Below, piece by piece: positions 15,542 to 24,417 of a stretch of DNA of 31,399 nt. Both the position numbers and the translations under genes were made by a program. Position 1 is the first letter of the stretch. Every line of letters starts with the position of its first letter. The stretch covers positions 1 to 31,399 of the forward strand of contig CAMCTP010000003.1 in assembly GCA_945878495.1 (NCBI GenBank), written 5' to 3'. The DNA is from Rickettsia typhi (GTDB lineage: Bacteria > Pseudomonadota > Alphaproteobacteria > Rickettsiales > Deianiraeaceae). The notes under the pieces were generated by a model. The model was not told where the DNA came from, did not search any database, and saw only the letters and a list, made by a program, of their open reading frames with translations.

Positions 15542-16360
15542 ATGAACTTTCAATCGATCAATAAACTTGATATTCTAAAGGCACAAGGATCTTTTATAAG
15601 AGATGTTGCTTGTAAAAAATTTGCTTATAAATTTACTCCAAATCCAACGGAATTTATCGCAAAAATTGAGCAAAAAAGAGCTGAAAAATTAGCTAATTCC
15701 AATGTATTAAATTTTATAGCAAATAATATATTGAGTATAAGAAAAAACAAAGAAAAAGAGCTCAATAAGAAAGAAGCAGATGCTATACAAAAAATAAAAA
15801 ATCTTATATCAAAACAAAAGACCTCATTATCATCGTTTGAACTAGAGTTAAATCAAATGTCAAAATGGTTAAAATCTTTTAATTATATTTCTAAAATCAA
15901 TTTTGATAAAAAAATTGAGAATTGCAATAGACTTGAAATTAAACAATTAAAAAACAACATACACAATGCAGAAAAAAACATAAAATCAGCTGGTTTTTTA
16001 TTGGATTTAAATAATATAAATTTAGCTGTTAAATCCATCAAAATAGAAATTGAAGAGATTAACAATCAAGTTAAAATATCTAAAATAAATGATGAAATTT
16101 TGACAATTAAATCAAAATGTTGTTATTTAATTGAACTTGCCAAAAAACTTGAAGAAAGATATAATTTTATTGTTATTATTTTTGATAATATTAACAATAA
16201 AATTGAAAATAAAACAAAGGAAATTGATGTTAAATATAAGAAAAGAGAAATTTTTACTTTTGTTAATAATAAAGATAATTATTTTACAAAAATATCCAGA
16301 GGGCTAAAAAATTTACTCGAGGAAAAAGAAAATAGAATAATGAGATTTGCTTGCGCTTAA
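15542..16360 (+). CDS. Hypothetical coiled-coil-rich protein
   Basis: I do not recognise this 272-residue protein. It is very rich in Lys, Asn, Ile and Glu, with long helical stretches showing heptad-like hydrophobic spacing from about residue 40 to 235. This suggests an extended coiled coil. No signal peptide or membrane segment is evident. The first 40 residues (including ACKKFAYKFTPNPTEF) and the last 15 (RIMRFACA) are less repetitive. A TTGACA box at 15486-15491 is 56 nt before the ATG, supporting it as an expressed gene. It converges with xseB, stop to stop, with two bases between. It could be a structural, division or host-interaction protein; the sequence does not decide. Confidence 0.65.
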   Translation: MNFQSINKLDILKAQGSFIRDVACKKFAYKFTPNPTEFIAKIEQKRAEKLANSNVLNFIANNILSIRKNKEKELNKKEADAIQKIKNLISKQKTSLSSFELELNQMSKWLKSFNYISKINFDKKIENCNRLEIKQLKNNIHNAEKNIKSAGFLLDLNNINLAVKSIKIEIEEINNQVKISKINDEILTIKSKCCYLIELAKKLEERYNFIVIIFDNINNKIENKTKEIDVKYKKREIFTFVNNKDNYFTKISRGLKNLLEEKENRIMRFACA

Positions 16361-16362
16361 AT

Positions 16363-16560
16363 CTAAGCTTCATTTGCATCGGATTTAATTTTTTCTATCT
16401 TCAGTATTGCATCGGATATAAATTTTTTGCAATCCAAAACTATTTTTGAACCTTCTTCAAATAGACCGATTGAATCGGATATTTCCGTGTCGTTATCAGA
16501 AAGTTTGTTTGATATTTCCGATAATCTCAAAAATGCTTGTTCGAAATTGAATTTTTTCAT
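16363..16560 (-). CDS. xseB: Exodeoxyribonuclease VII small subunit
   Basis: XseB is the small helical subunit of exonuclease VII, which degrades single-stranded DNA together with XseA. At 65 residues it is slightly shorter than usual (about 75-80). The family pattern is clear: FEQAFLRLSEI, then a negatively charged helix (LSDNDTEISDSIGLFEEG) and a basic C-terminal helix. It starts 8 nt after hemA and is probably expressed with it. xseA is not in the window. Confidence 0.9.
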   Translation of the reverse strand: MKKFNFEQAFLRLSEISNKLSDNDTEISDSIGLFEEGSKIVLDCKKFISDAILKIEKIKSDANEA

Positions 16561-16568
16561 AATTTTAA

Positions 16569-17762
16569 CTAAATATTAATTTCATTTACTATTGATTTTA
16601 TAAGATATTCAGCATCTTCTTCTGTGTGCAAAGGAGAGCATGTAATTCTCATTCTTTCTTGACCGATTGGTACCGTGGGATAGTTTATTTGTTGAAGATA
16701 AATACTGTATTTATCTTGCATTTTTTGAGAGAAATTATTGCAATTTTCTGCACCTCGAATCATTAGCGGTATTATGTGAGTATTTAGATCTTTATTATCA
16801 ATAAATTCTACTCCTTTTTCTAAAAATTGAGATTTGATAAAATCTACAATTCGCCAATGTTTTGTTCTTAAAATATTACCTTCAGAACCTCCCACAACCC
16901 TTACAGACTCTGATATTGCCGCGCATATAGCTGGAGGTAGTGAAGTTGTAAAGATGAATGCAGAACCATTCAATCTAATTGCATCACATATTTCTTTTGA
17001 TGAACATATATAGCCACCAATTACACCAAAAGATTTTCCAAAAGTTCCCTGTATTATATCTATTTTATGCGAAATATTGAATAAATTTGAGATTCCACGA
17101 CCATTTTTACCATACATGCCAACCGAATGAACCTCATCTATATAGGTTAGCGCGTTGTATTTTTTGGCAATTTTTTCTATTTCCAAAATGTTTGGCGTTG
17201 ATCCATCCATCGAATAAACAGCTTCGAATATTATAATTTTTGGCGTATTTTCTGGATATTTTTGAATTTTTAACTCTAAATCATTGATATTATTGTGTTC
17301 AAAAATTTCATATTTGGCTCTATTTTGTTTGATACCAGATATAATTGATGCATGATTTTTTTGATCTGAAAAAACAATAATTTCCGGAATTATTTTTACA
17401 ATTGCCGATATTGATGCAAGGTTTGAAACATACCCTGATGTGAATACCAATGCCGATTCTTTGCTATGAAATTCAGCTATTTCTTTTTCCAAATTATTTA
17501 TTTCTTCGGTTGTTCCCGAGATATTTCTTGTTCCGCCACTGCCGACTCCATTTTTTGTTGCAGATGATATAAATTTATCAATAACAGATTCATTTTTACT
17601 CATCCCAAGGTAGTCATTACTGCACCATATTTTGACAAATTTTTTATCAATTTTTACGCTTGGATATGTCGATATATCCTTGTCAACAACTCTAAAATTT
17701 CGATATCTTTTTTCTTTTTTAATATTTTCTATATTTTGAGTAAAAAGATCTTGATAATTCAT
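16569..17762 (-). CDS. hemA: 5-aminolevulinate synthase
   Basis: ALAS condenses glycine and succinyl-CoA into 5-aminolevulinate, the first step of haem synthesis by the C4 pathway typical of alphaproteobacteria and mitochondria. It is a 397-residue fold-type I PLP enzyme. The PLP lysine is K243 in TFGKSFGVIGGY, the cofactor-binding Asp and His are in IDEVHSVG (208-215), and the glycine-rich stretch GSGGTRNISG is at 75-84. The ALAS-specific C-terminal signature QQINYPTVPIGQERMRI separates it from 2-amino-3-ketobutyrate ligase and BioF. xseB follows 8 nt downstream. It is divergent from pepP with 54 nt between the starts. Confidence 0.95.
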   Translation of the reverse strand: MNYQDLFTQNIENIKKEKRYRNFRVVDKDISTYPSVKIDKKFVKIWCSNDYLGMSKNESVIDKFISSATKNGVGSGGTRNISGTTEEINNLEKEIAEFHSKESALVFTSGYVSNLASISAIVKIIPEIIVFSDQKNHASIISGIKQNRAKYEIFEHNNINDLELKIQKYPENTPKIIIFEAVYSMDGSTPNILEIEKIAKKYNALTYIDEVHSVGMYGKNGRGISNLFNISHKIDIIQGTFGKSFGVIGGYICSSKEICDAIRLNGSAFIFTTSLPPAICAAISESVRVVGGSEGNILRTKHWRIVDFIKSQFLEKGVEFIDNKDLNTHIIPLMIRGAENCNNFSQKMQDKYSIYLQQINYPTVPIGQERMRITCSPLHTEEDAEYLIKSIVNEINI

Positions 17763-17785
17763 AAAATTTATTATCTAAATTAAAC

Positions 17786-17815
17786 TATAATTATATTAAA
17801 TATTTTATTTTGCAA
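17786..17815. promoter_or_regulatory. Divergent hemA / pepP promoter region
   Basis: The overlapping hexamers TATAAT on the plus strand (17786-17791) and TATAAT on the minus strand (17795-17790) sit in the 54-nt gap. For hemA, TTGCAA (17815-17810, minus) precedes its -10 by 14 nt, a short spacer, and lies 53 nt from the ATG. For pepP no clear -35 is seen. Confidence 0.4.
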
Positions 17816-17816
17816 G

Positions 17817-19406
17817 ATGAAAATAAATCTTTTCTTAGAATCACATGAATTGGACTGCATTATCGTTCCATCTGGTGATGAATTTTTAAGTGAATATTGC
17901 TACAATTCTTTGTTGTATTTATTAACCGGATTTTCAGGGTCAAATGGCATAGGTATATTGACAAAAAATACAAATATTTTTTTAACAGATTCAAGGTATT
18001 TAATTCAAGCAAAAAATGAATTAAAATCAGACAAATGGGAGATAAAAAATCTACAAAATAATAGTATATTTACAGAAATAATTAAATACGATAAAATAGG
18101 AATAATTGGAGATTATATCTCACATGAAATGTATGAAAAAATCTGCAAAATAAAACCAATAAAATTAATAAATTCTTCAGAAATATTTACACAATTTAAT
18201 TTGCAAAAAAATACAGAAAAAAATACAGTAATTAACTTTGAAAAATACCAAGAAAAATCGCATATAGAAAAAATAAAAAATATCAATTTATTTACAAATA
18301 ATCGACCTTTAATAATCACCGATTCATCGAGTATTTGTTGGTTATTAAATATCAGAGGATTTGATGTAAAATATTCTCTATTATTAAATTGTTTTGCTAT
18401 ATTAATTAAAGAAAAAATATATCTATTTTCTAATGCTATTTTTGAAAAAGAAAACGTAGAATTTTTACCATTTTATGAGTTTGAAAACTTCATAAAAAAT
18501 ATTAAAGAAATAAATGTTGATAAGTCCGAAATAAACGCTGATTTATATAAAAAAATCTCAGAAAAATGTACAATATTTTCTATTAAAAATCCAATAAAAA
18601 ATATTAAAATTATTAAAAATAATTTAGAGATAAATGCTTTTAAAAAATGCCATGAAATTGATGCAATTTCGGTAAATAATTTAATTGATTTTATTAAAGA
18701 AAAAACTGAATTAATTACAGAGTTTAATATCAAGGAAAAAGCACTTGAATTACGCAAAAATAATAGTGAATTTATATCCGAAAGTTTTGATACAATATCA
18801 GGGTTTAATGAAAATTCCGCAATAGTGCATTATTCAGCAAAAAAAGAGACGGCAAAAATCATAGAAAATGATGGTATTTTACTCATAGATTCTGGAGGAC
18901 ATTATTTCTCAGGAACGACAGATATAACGAGAACAATTGCTGTAGGAAATCCTGAGGCAAAATTTCCGGAAATTAAAAAACATTATACCATTGTACTAAA
19001 ATCCTTAATAATGTTGTCGAATTTGCATTTCCCAATTAGAACAAACGGAGTTCAGCTTGACGGAATAGCACGATATAATTTATGGCAAAATGGATTAGAT
19101 TTTGGCCACGGAACCGGTCATGGCGTTGGATTTGCGTTGTCTGTGCATGAAGGTCCATGCGGAATATCAAAATCTCGCTCATCCTATGAAACCGAAATTC
19201 AAGAAGGCATGATTTTATCAATCGAACCGGGAGTTTATTTTGATGGAAAATATGGGATTAGATTGGAAAATTTGGCCTTGGTAAAAAAATCTACAAAATT
19301 TGCAAATTTTTTTGAATTTGAAACACTAACGAAAGCTAAATTTGATAGATCTTTAGTGGATTTTTCGTTAATTTCAGAAGAAGAATTAAAAAATATTGAT
19401 TTTTAA
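17817..19406 (+). CDS. pepP: Xaa-Pro aminopeptidase (M24B)
   Basis: This cytoplasmic metallopeptidase removes N-terminal residues preceding proline. The 529 residues have an N-terminal creatinase-like domain (VPSGDEFLSEY, LLTGFSGSNG, DSRYL), a more diverged and very AT-rich middle, and a C-terminal pita-bread domain. The metal ligands are visible as the Asp pair in LLIDSGGHYFSGTTDITRT, the His in GHGTGHGVGF, the Glu in SIEPGVYF and the Glu in YGIRLEN. It is about 60 residues shorter than many alphaproteobacterial members, mainly in the middle. The family name is safe; pepP as symbol is approximate. mnmG begins 37 nt downstream. Confidence 0.88.
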   Translation: MKINLFLESHELDCIIVPSGDEFLSEYCYNSLLYLLTGFSGSNGIGILTKNTNIFLTDSRYLIQAKNELKSDKWEIKNLQNNSIFTEIIKYDKIGIIGDYISHEMYEKICKIKPIKLINSSEIFTQFNLQKNTEKNTVINFEKYQEKSHIEKIKNINLFTNNRPLIITDSSSICWLLNIRGFDVKYSLLLNCFAILIKEKIYLFSNAIFEKENVEFLPFYEFENFIKNIKEINVDKSEINADLYKKISEKCTIFSIKNPIKNIKIIKNNLEINAFKKCHEIDAISVNNLIDFIKEKTELITEFNIKEKALELRKNNSEFISESFDTISGFNENSAIVHYSAKKETAKIIENDGILLIDSGGHYFSGTTDITRTIAVGNPEAKFPEIKKHYTIVLKSLIMLSNLHFPIRTNGVQLDGIARYNLWQNGLDFGHGTGHGVGFALSVHEGPCGISKSRSSYETEIQEGMILSIEPGVYFDGKYGIRLENLALVKKSTKFANFFEFETLTKAKFDRSLVDFSLISEEELKNIDF

Positions 19407-19443
19407 AAACTACACAACATCGATAAAAAAATAGAATAACAAA

Positions 19444-21297
19444 ATGAAAAACTTCGATGTCATAGTTATAGGAGCTGGTCATGCTGGACTTGAGGCTGCA
19501 ACTGCATCGGCACGCATTGGAGCAAAAACAGCTTTAATAAGTTCATCAATCGAAAATATAGGAGAATTATCTTGCAATCCTGCGATTGGCGGAATAGGAA
19601 AGGGTACGATTGTTAGGGAAATTGATGCTCTTGGTGGCGTAATGGGAATATTGGCAGATCAGTCAAGCATACACACAAAAATGCTCAACGAAAGCAAGGG
19701 TCCTGCGGTTTGGGGGTTAAGAGCTCAGATTGACAGAAAGTTATACAAAAAAGCTGCACAAAATTTAATTTTAAACTATAAAAATCTAGAATTTATCGAA
19801 GGAATGGTATCTGGTATGAATATCGAAAATGGTAAATTTCAATACGTAGTAGTCGGTCAAGAAAAAATATTCGCAAAATCACTAGTAATAACTACCGGAA
19901 CATTTTTAAATGGTTTGATTTATCGTGGATTAGAGAGAATAAATCAAGGCAGAATAGATGAAAAACCAAGCAACGATCTTGGTGATTGTTTAAAAAATCT
20001 TGGGTTTAAAATGGGTCGCTTAAAAACCGGAACTCCACCAAGAATATATACCGATTCAATAGATTTTAGTAATTTAGAAAAACAGTACGGAGATACTCCA
20101 CCAAGACCATTTTCATATTTAACGGATAAATTAACTAACAAGCAAATTGAGTGCCATATTACATATACGAACAATAATGGTCATGATATATTGAGAAATT
20201 CAAAGAGTGTATCGCCGATTTTAAGTGGCGATTTGGCATCTAGAGGTCCTAGATATTGCCCTTCAATTGAAGATAAAATTCGCAGATTTCCCGAAAAAGA
20301 CAGGCATCAGATATTCCTAGAGCCAGAGGGCTTGGATAGCGATTTAATATATCCAAATGGAATGTCGACATCAATGCCGCCGGAAGTACAGGAAGCTTTT
20401 TTTAAATCAATTTCAGGTCTTGAAAATTGTAAAATTGCACAATATGGATATGCAATAGAGTATGATTTTATAGACTCAACAACGCTTGATGATACGTTAC
20501 AACTCAAAGGTTTATCTAGTCTTTATTTTGCTGGACAAATCAATGGAACAACTGGATACGAAGAAGCTGCCGGTCAGGGTTTGGTGGCAGGGGTTAATGC
20601 AGCATTAAATGCGATAGACAAAAATCAAGAATTTACTCTACATAGGGAGAATTCTTTTATCGGTGTCATGATAGACGATTTAACTCAAATTGGAGTTGGC
20701 GGAGAGCCTTATAGAATGTTCACTTCAAGAGCAGAAAATAGACTATTAATTAGGCACGACAACGCAGATATTAGATTAGGAGAAATTGCTAAAAAATTTG
20801 GTCTATTGTCTACTGAAAGAGAGATGAAGTTATCTGAAAAAATTAACGAAATTAATAACGCAAAAAATATTTTATCAGAAGAATATTATACGCCAAATAA
20901 TTTGTTAAATTTTGATATCAAAATTGCCCAAGATGGAGTTAAAAGAACAGCATTGGAGCTTCTTCGCAACAGACATGTTGACGTAAAAGATATATCGAAA
21001 TTATCCCATAAATTTCAAAATTTATCTGAAGAAATTAAGGAGGTTATAAACATAGAGTCAAAATACCATTTTTACATAGCCAGACAGCTCGAGGAAAATC
21101 TATCAATATTTGCAAACAGAGAAATGAAAATACCTGAAGATTTTTCTTACAAACACATCAAATCTTTATCCGCCGAAATAATAGAAAAATTGGATAATAA
21201 AAAACCAAAAAACATACTTCAAGCAATGAAAATTCCAGGAATTACGCCATCGGCAATTGGATCAATAATAATTAAATTAAAAAACAATGACCGATAG
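19444..21297 (+). CDS. mnmG: tRNA uridine 5-carboxymethylaminomethyl modification enzyme MnmG (GidA)
   Basis: MnmG works with MnmE and FAD to add the carboxymethylaminomethyl group to U34 of tRNAs reading NNA and NNG codons. At 617 residues it is full length. Landmarks are the FAD-binding VIVIGAGHAGLEAA at the N-terminus, SCNPAIGGIGKG, RGPRYCPSIEDKI and AGQINGTTGYEEAAGQG, followed by the helical C-terminal domain. The usual partners mnmE, rsmG and parAB are not adjacent. Instead the stop overlaps mutS by 11 nt. A weak TTGATT (19397-19402) followed after 18 nt by TCGATA lies 47 nt upstream. Confidence 0.96.
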   Translation: MKNFDVIVIGAGHAGLEAATASARIGAKTALISSSIENIGELSCNPAIGGIGKGTIVREIDALGGVMGILADQSSIHTKMLNESKGPAVWGLRAQIDRKLYKKAAQNLILNYKNLEFIEGMVSGMNIENGKFQYVVVGQEKIFAKSLVITTGTFLNGLIYRGLERINQGRIDEKPSNDLGDCLKNLGFKMGRLKTGTPPRIYTDSIDFSNLEKQYGDTPPRPFSYLTDKLTNKQIECHITYTNNNGHDILRNSKSVSPILSGDLASRGPRYCPSIEDKIRRFPEKDRHQIFLEPEGLDSDLIYPNGMSTSMPPEVQEAFFKSISGLENCKIAQYGYAIEYDFIDSTTLDDTLQLKGLSSLYFAGQINGTTGYEEAAGQGLVAGVNAALNAIDKNQEFTLHRENSFIGVMIDDLTQIGVGGEPYRMFTSRAENRLLIRHDNADIRLGEIAKKFGLLSTEREMKLSEKINEINNAKNILSEEYYTPNNLLNFDIKIAQDGVKRTALELLRNRHVDVKDISKLSHKFQNLSEEIKEVINIESKYHFYIARQLEENLSIFANREMKIPEDFSYKHIKSLSAEIIEKLDNKKPKNILQAMKIPGITPSAIGSIIIKLKNNDR

Positions 21298-23359
21298 CCT
21301 TACGCATGATGAAATTTTAAATTCAAAACTTATTGGCGCTATCGATCAATATAAGCTTATTAAAAAAGCTCACGAAAATAAAATAATTTTATTTCAAATA
21401 GGTGCATTTTATGAAGTATTTGGTGAAGATTCCTTGATATGCTCAAAGATTTTAGGGATTAAACAAACATCAAAAAAATACAAAAATGACTTAATCCCAA
21501 TGTGTGGATTTTCTACAAAAGTTAAGAATGAATATATAAAAAAACTCCTCAGTTCAGGTAAAAGTATTGTTTTAATAGAGGAAAAAAAGAAAACAGAAAT
21601 CGATGCAGAAAAAACTAATATCAAAAGATTTGTATCAGACATACTAACGCCATCGACCTGTCATATTAATCAAAATTATTCATATTCAAATGAAAATTCA
21701 TATATAGCATCAATTTTTCCATTTGGTAAAAATATCGTTATACTTTTTTTTGATATTTCAACATCTGAAGCATTTTTTGAGTACACGAAATACCATCAAG
21801 ACAGTATTTTAAAAAAATTGGCAATATATAATTGTAAAGAGGTTGTTTATAGCGATAATTTATCTTTTGATATCAATTTTTTTCATTTAACATCAACGAA
21901 AATAGAAAAAAATCATATAATATACGATTATGAAGCCGAAGAATCTATGATAAACGGTTTTAACAATTTATTAACAGAAGAAAAGCATGCATTTTACATT
22001 ATTTTTGAATATTTAAAAAGACTCAATAAATCATTTCAATTTTCAATCACCGAAATAATCAAAAGATATGATGGCAATAAAATATACATGCCACTTTCAA
22101 CGATTTCTTCTCTGAATATAATAGATGTAAATAATTCTAATCCAGGGAATGAGTTTTCATTATTTGGAGTTCTAAATAATACAAAAACAGAACTTGGATC
22201 GAGATTTTTAAAAGCAATGCTTGTATATCCGATAAATATCGAAATCGAATTAAGACACAAGACAATAGAATATTTTTTACAAAATGAAGAATTTTTGCTA
22301 AATATAACATCATCAATTTCAGGAATAAATTGCGATATTGAGAGATCTTTTTTCAGAATATTAAATCAATCAGAAAACATAGATATGATAAATTTATTTT
22401 TTGAAAATTTAAAATCTATATGTGAGATAAATATAAATTTTATCGATCAAAATATCTACAATATACCATCGAAAATTAAACTCGCAAATAGCAATGTAAA
22501 AAAATACTTTTTGTTCAATTCTTTAAGCGATCTTGATGCGGTAAAAAATAAGAAACTAATAATCAAAATAGCAGCTTCATGCGTAAAAGATTTTGCAAAA
22601 GATATATTAATTATAGCAAAGTTTTTTGGCTTTTTGGATGCAATATCATCATGTGCATTTTTGTTTAAAAAGCTAGATTGGAAAAAACCTGAAATTGACT
22701 ATAGAAATAAAATAGAAATAAAAGAATCATATCATGCAATACTTCATGCGAAAGAGTTCTTTAAGGTTAATCATAAGCTTGTTGCGAATGATTTTTCAGT
22801 TAGCGGAGATGGAATAAAAAGACTTGTTATTACAGGTGCCAATATGTCCGGAAAAAGTCTTTATTTAAGGCAAATTGGAATATGCGTTTTACTCTCTCAA
22901 ATTGGATTTTATGTGCCATGCGAATATATGAAAATCGGAAAAGTAGACGCAATTTTAACAAGAATAGGCTATGGTGATGATTTATCTCTTGGAAAATCAA
23001 CGTTTTATATCGAAATGGAAGATATAGCTGAAATGACGCACACATCAAGCTCAAGATCACTATGCCTTATAGATGAAATAGGCCGTGGAACATCCTTTGA
23101 AGAAGGGCTCGAAATATCAAAAAGAATTCTAAAATATCTAAAGAATTTCAACAATGCCTACATAGTTTGCACAACTCATGTTCACGAACTTGCTGAATTT
23201 GCGGAACAAAATCTTGGATTTTGCAACAAACATCTTGAAGCTTTTGAGCAAGATGGTGATTTATTTTTTACACACAAGGTTAAAAATGGCATATCAAAAA
23301 AGTCATTTGTGAAAAATGTTGCAAAACAAGTAAACATGCCAAAAGATTTCTTTGATTAA
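21287..23359 (+). CDS. mutS: DNA mismatch repair protein MutS, short and divergent
   Basis: MutS recognises mismatches and recruits MutL. This copy has 690 residues against about 850-900. The N-terminal mismatch-reading domain is present, with the Phe-x-Glu motif in GAFYEVF (usual GDFYE). The ATPase is intact: Walker A GANMSGKS (517-524), DLSLGKSTFYIEME, Walker B/D-loop LIDEIGRGTSFEEG and TTHVHEL. The middle is diverged and shorter, and the protein ends just after the ATPase (KDFFD), without the C-terminal helical region that tetramerises and binds the clamp in E. coli. It overlaps mnmG by 11 nt in another frame, so the two are probably co-expressed. mutL is not in the window. Confidence 0.88.
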   Translation: MTDSLTHDEILNSKLIGAIDQYKLIKKAHENKIILFQIGAFYEVFGEDSLICSKILGIKQTSKKYKNDLIPMCGFSTKVKNEYIKKLLSSGKSIVLIEEKKKTEIDAEKTNIKRFVSDILTPSTCHINQNYSYSNENSYIASIFPFGKNIVILFFDISTSEAFFEYTKYHQDSILKKLAIYNCKEVVYSDNLSFDINFFHLTSTKIEKNHIIYDYEAEESMINGFNNLLTEEKHAFYIIFEYLKRLNKSFQFSITEIIKRYDGNKIYMPLSTISSLNIIDVNNSNPGNEFSLFGVLNNTKTELGSRFLKAMLVYPINIEIELRHKTIEYFLQNEEFLLNITSSISGINCDIERSFFRILNQSENIDMINLFFENLKSICEININFIDQNIYNIPSKIKLANSNVKKYFLFNSLSDLDAVKNKKLIIKIAASCVKDFAKDILIIAKFFGFLDAISSCAFLFKKLDWKKPEIDYRNKIEIKESYHAILHAKEFFKVNHKLVANDFSVSGDGIKRLVITGANMSGKSLYLRQIGICVLLSQIGFYVPCEYMKIGKVDAILTRIGYGDDLSLGKSTFYIEMEDIAEMTHTSSSRSLCLIDEIGRGTSFEEGLEISKRILKYLKNFNNAYIVCTTHVHELAEFAEQNLGFCNKHLEAFEQDGDLFFTHKVKNGISKKSFVKNVAKQVNMPKDFFD

Positions 23360-23363
23360 ATTG

Positions 23364-24155
23364 CTAAAAAATTAATTGGTAAAAGTAGTAAATAGATGCA
23401 GAATAAAGTATAAATATCAACATACGATTTAGATTGACAACATTACTTTTATTGAGAAATTTAATACCAAAATTAGTCCCAATAATTCCAGCCATTGTCA
23501 TCAAAATTACAAGGTCAATGTAAAAATGTTTTTGCGATAAAAATATTATCATAGCAACGGCATTTCCAAATAAATCAACATGCCTAGCCAAAATACTTCC
23601 GCTCTTGTGGGTGTAGGATCTAAATGCCGATGCAGCTAAAATTATTAGCGTTGTTGAGCCGGGCCCCAAAAGTCCTATGTAAAAAAATATAACAGTTAAT
23701 ACGATATAGAAAAATTGTTTTTTTGTTATTTTTGCTAATTGCCTGCTTTGATTCTTGTAAAAAGTCTTATAAACAGCAATAGTGAGCATGAAAAATGGCA
23801 TCAATATTGACAATATTTGATTTGTGTATTTTGTTCCAACGACTGATCCAAGATAAATTGCTGGTATCCATAGAAAAATACCAATTGGAAGGCAAAACTT
23901 TAAAAATTTATAAGTTATCATCGTTTTTTCTTTGTTATATTTTGCAATTGCATAACCAGCATTAGTTATTGAAAAAAATTTCAAAGATCCAAGTAAATTT
24001 TGGTTTGCCGGAAGACCTGCAAGATTTGCAAACATCAAATAAATAAATCCATCGCTTCCAACAACAGAACCAATAAAAGCGGCAAAAATGCCACCAAGAA
24101 ACAATATCGCTAAGTGATATATGTCTAGAGAATGCAGTATGAGAAAATGTTCCAT
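23364..24155 (-). CDS. TSUP-family (TauE/SafE) permease
   Basis: This is a 263-residue integral membrane protein with about seven or eight helices and the two-fold arrangement of the TSUP (DUF81) family. The first half opens with the glycine-rich GGIFAAFIGSVVGSDGFIYL and SLKFFSITNAGY. The second half has GLLGPGSTTLIILAASAF and GIIGTNFGIKFLN. Family members export or import sulfite, sulfoacetate and related organosulfur anions; the substrate here is unknown. It starts 4 nt after a 50-residue basic ORF and probably shares its promoter. Its stop lies four bases from the mutS stop on the other strand. Confidence 0.8.
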   Translation of the reverse strand: MEHFLILHSLDIYHLAILFLGGIFAAFIGSVVGSDGFIYLMFANLAGLPANQNLLGSLKFFSITNAGYAIAKYNKEKTMITYKFLKFCLPIGIFLWIPAIYLGSVVGTKYTNQILSILMPFFMLTIAVYKTFYKNQSRQLAKITKKQFFYIVLTVIFFYIGLLGPGSTTLIILAASAFRSYTHKSGSILARHVDLFGNAVAMIIFLSQKHFYIDLVILMTMAGIIGTNFGIKFLNKSNVVNLNRMLIFILYSASIYYFYQLIF

Positions 24156-24159
24156 ATTT

Positions 24160-24312
24160 TTAGGTATTTTTTACTTTTTTATCTAAAGATGATGATCTGG
24201 AAACTTTCTTTGTATCATTTTCATCTAGCATTTTTGATATTGCTATTTTTCTAAGCTTGACATTGTTTTTCATATTATTTTTTACTTTTTCTTTTATTTC
24301 TTTTATTTTCAT
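24160..24312 (-). CDS. Small basic hypothetical protein (50 residues)
   Basis: A minus-strand ORF from the ATG at 24312 to the TAA at 24160 fills most of what would otherwise be a 260-nt gap before the TSUP permease. The product is strongly basic (about 15 Lys/Arg) with helical N-terminal (KEIKEKVKNN) and serine-rich C-terminal (VSRSSSLDKK) parts. No family is recognised. Support comes from position: a perfect TTGACA (minus, 24360-24355) lies 48 nt before its ATG, the same distance as for other genes here, and the permease ATG follows 4 nt after its stop. It could alternatively be a non-coding leader of the permease mRNA. Confidence 0.45.
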   Translation of the reverse strand: MKIKEIKEKVKNNMKNNVKLRKIAISKMLDENDTKKVSRSSSLDKKVKNT

Positions 24313-24354
24313 TTTTTAAGAAATTTTTTAAACAAGAAATAGAAATTAAATAAT

Positions 24355-24397
24355 TGTCAAATTTTACTTGCATTTTATTCAATATTTTTTATATGAT
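24355..24397. promoter_or_regulatory. Back-to-back promoters for TSUP unit and hydrolase operon
   Basis: For the plus strand, TTGCAT (24368-24373) and TATGAT (24392-24397) are 18 nt apart, with the -35 50 nt before the hydrolase ATG. For the minus strand, TTGACA (24360-24355) points toward the 50-residue ORF, with only a weak -10. The plus -35 lies within the 12-mer ACTTGCATTTTA (24366-24377). Confidence 0.5.
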
Positions 24398-24417
24398 AAT
24401 TAGGCTTTTGAATATCA

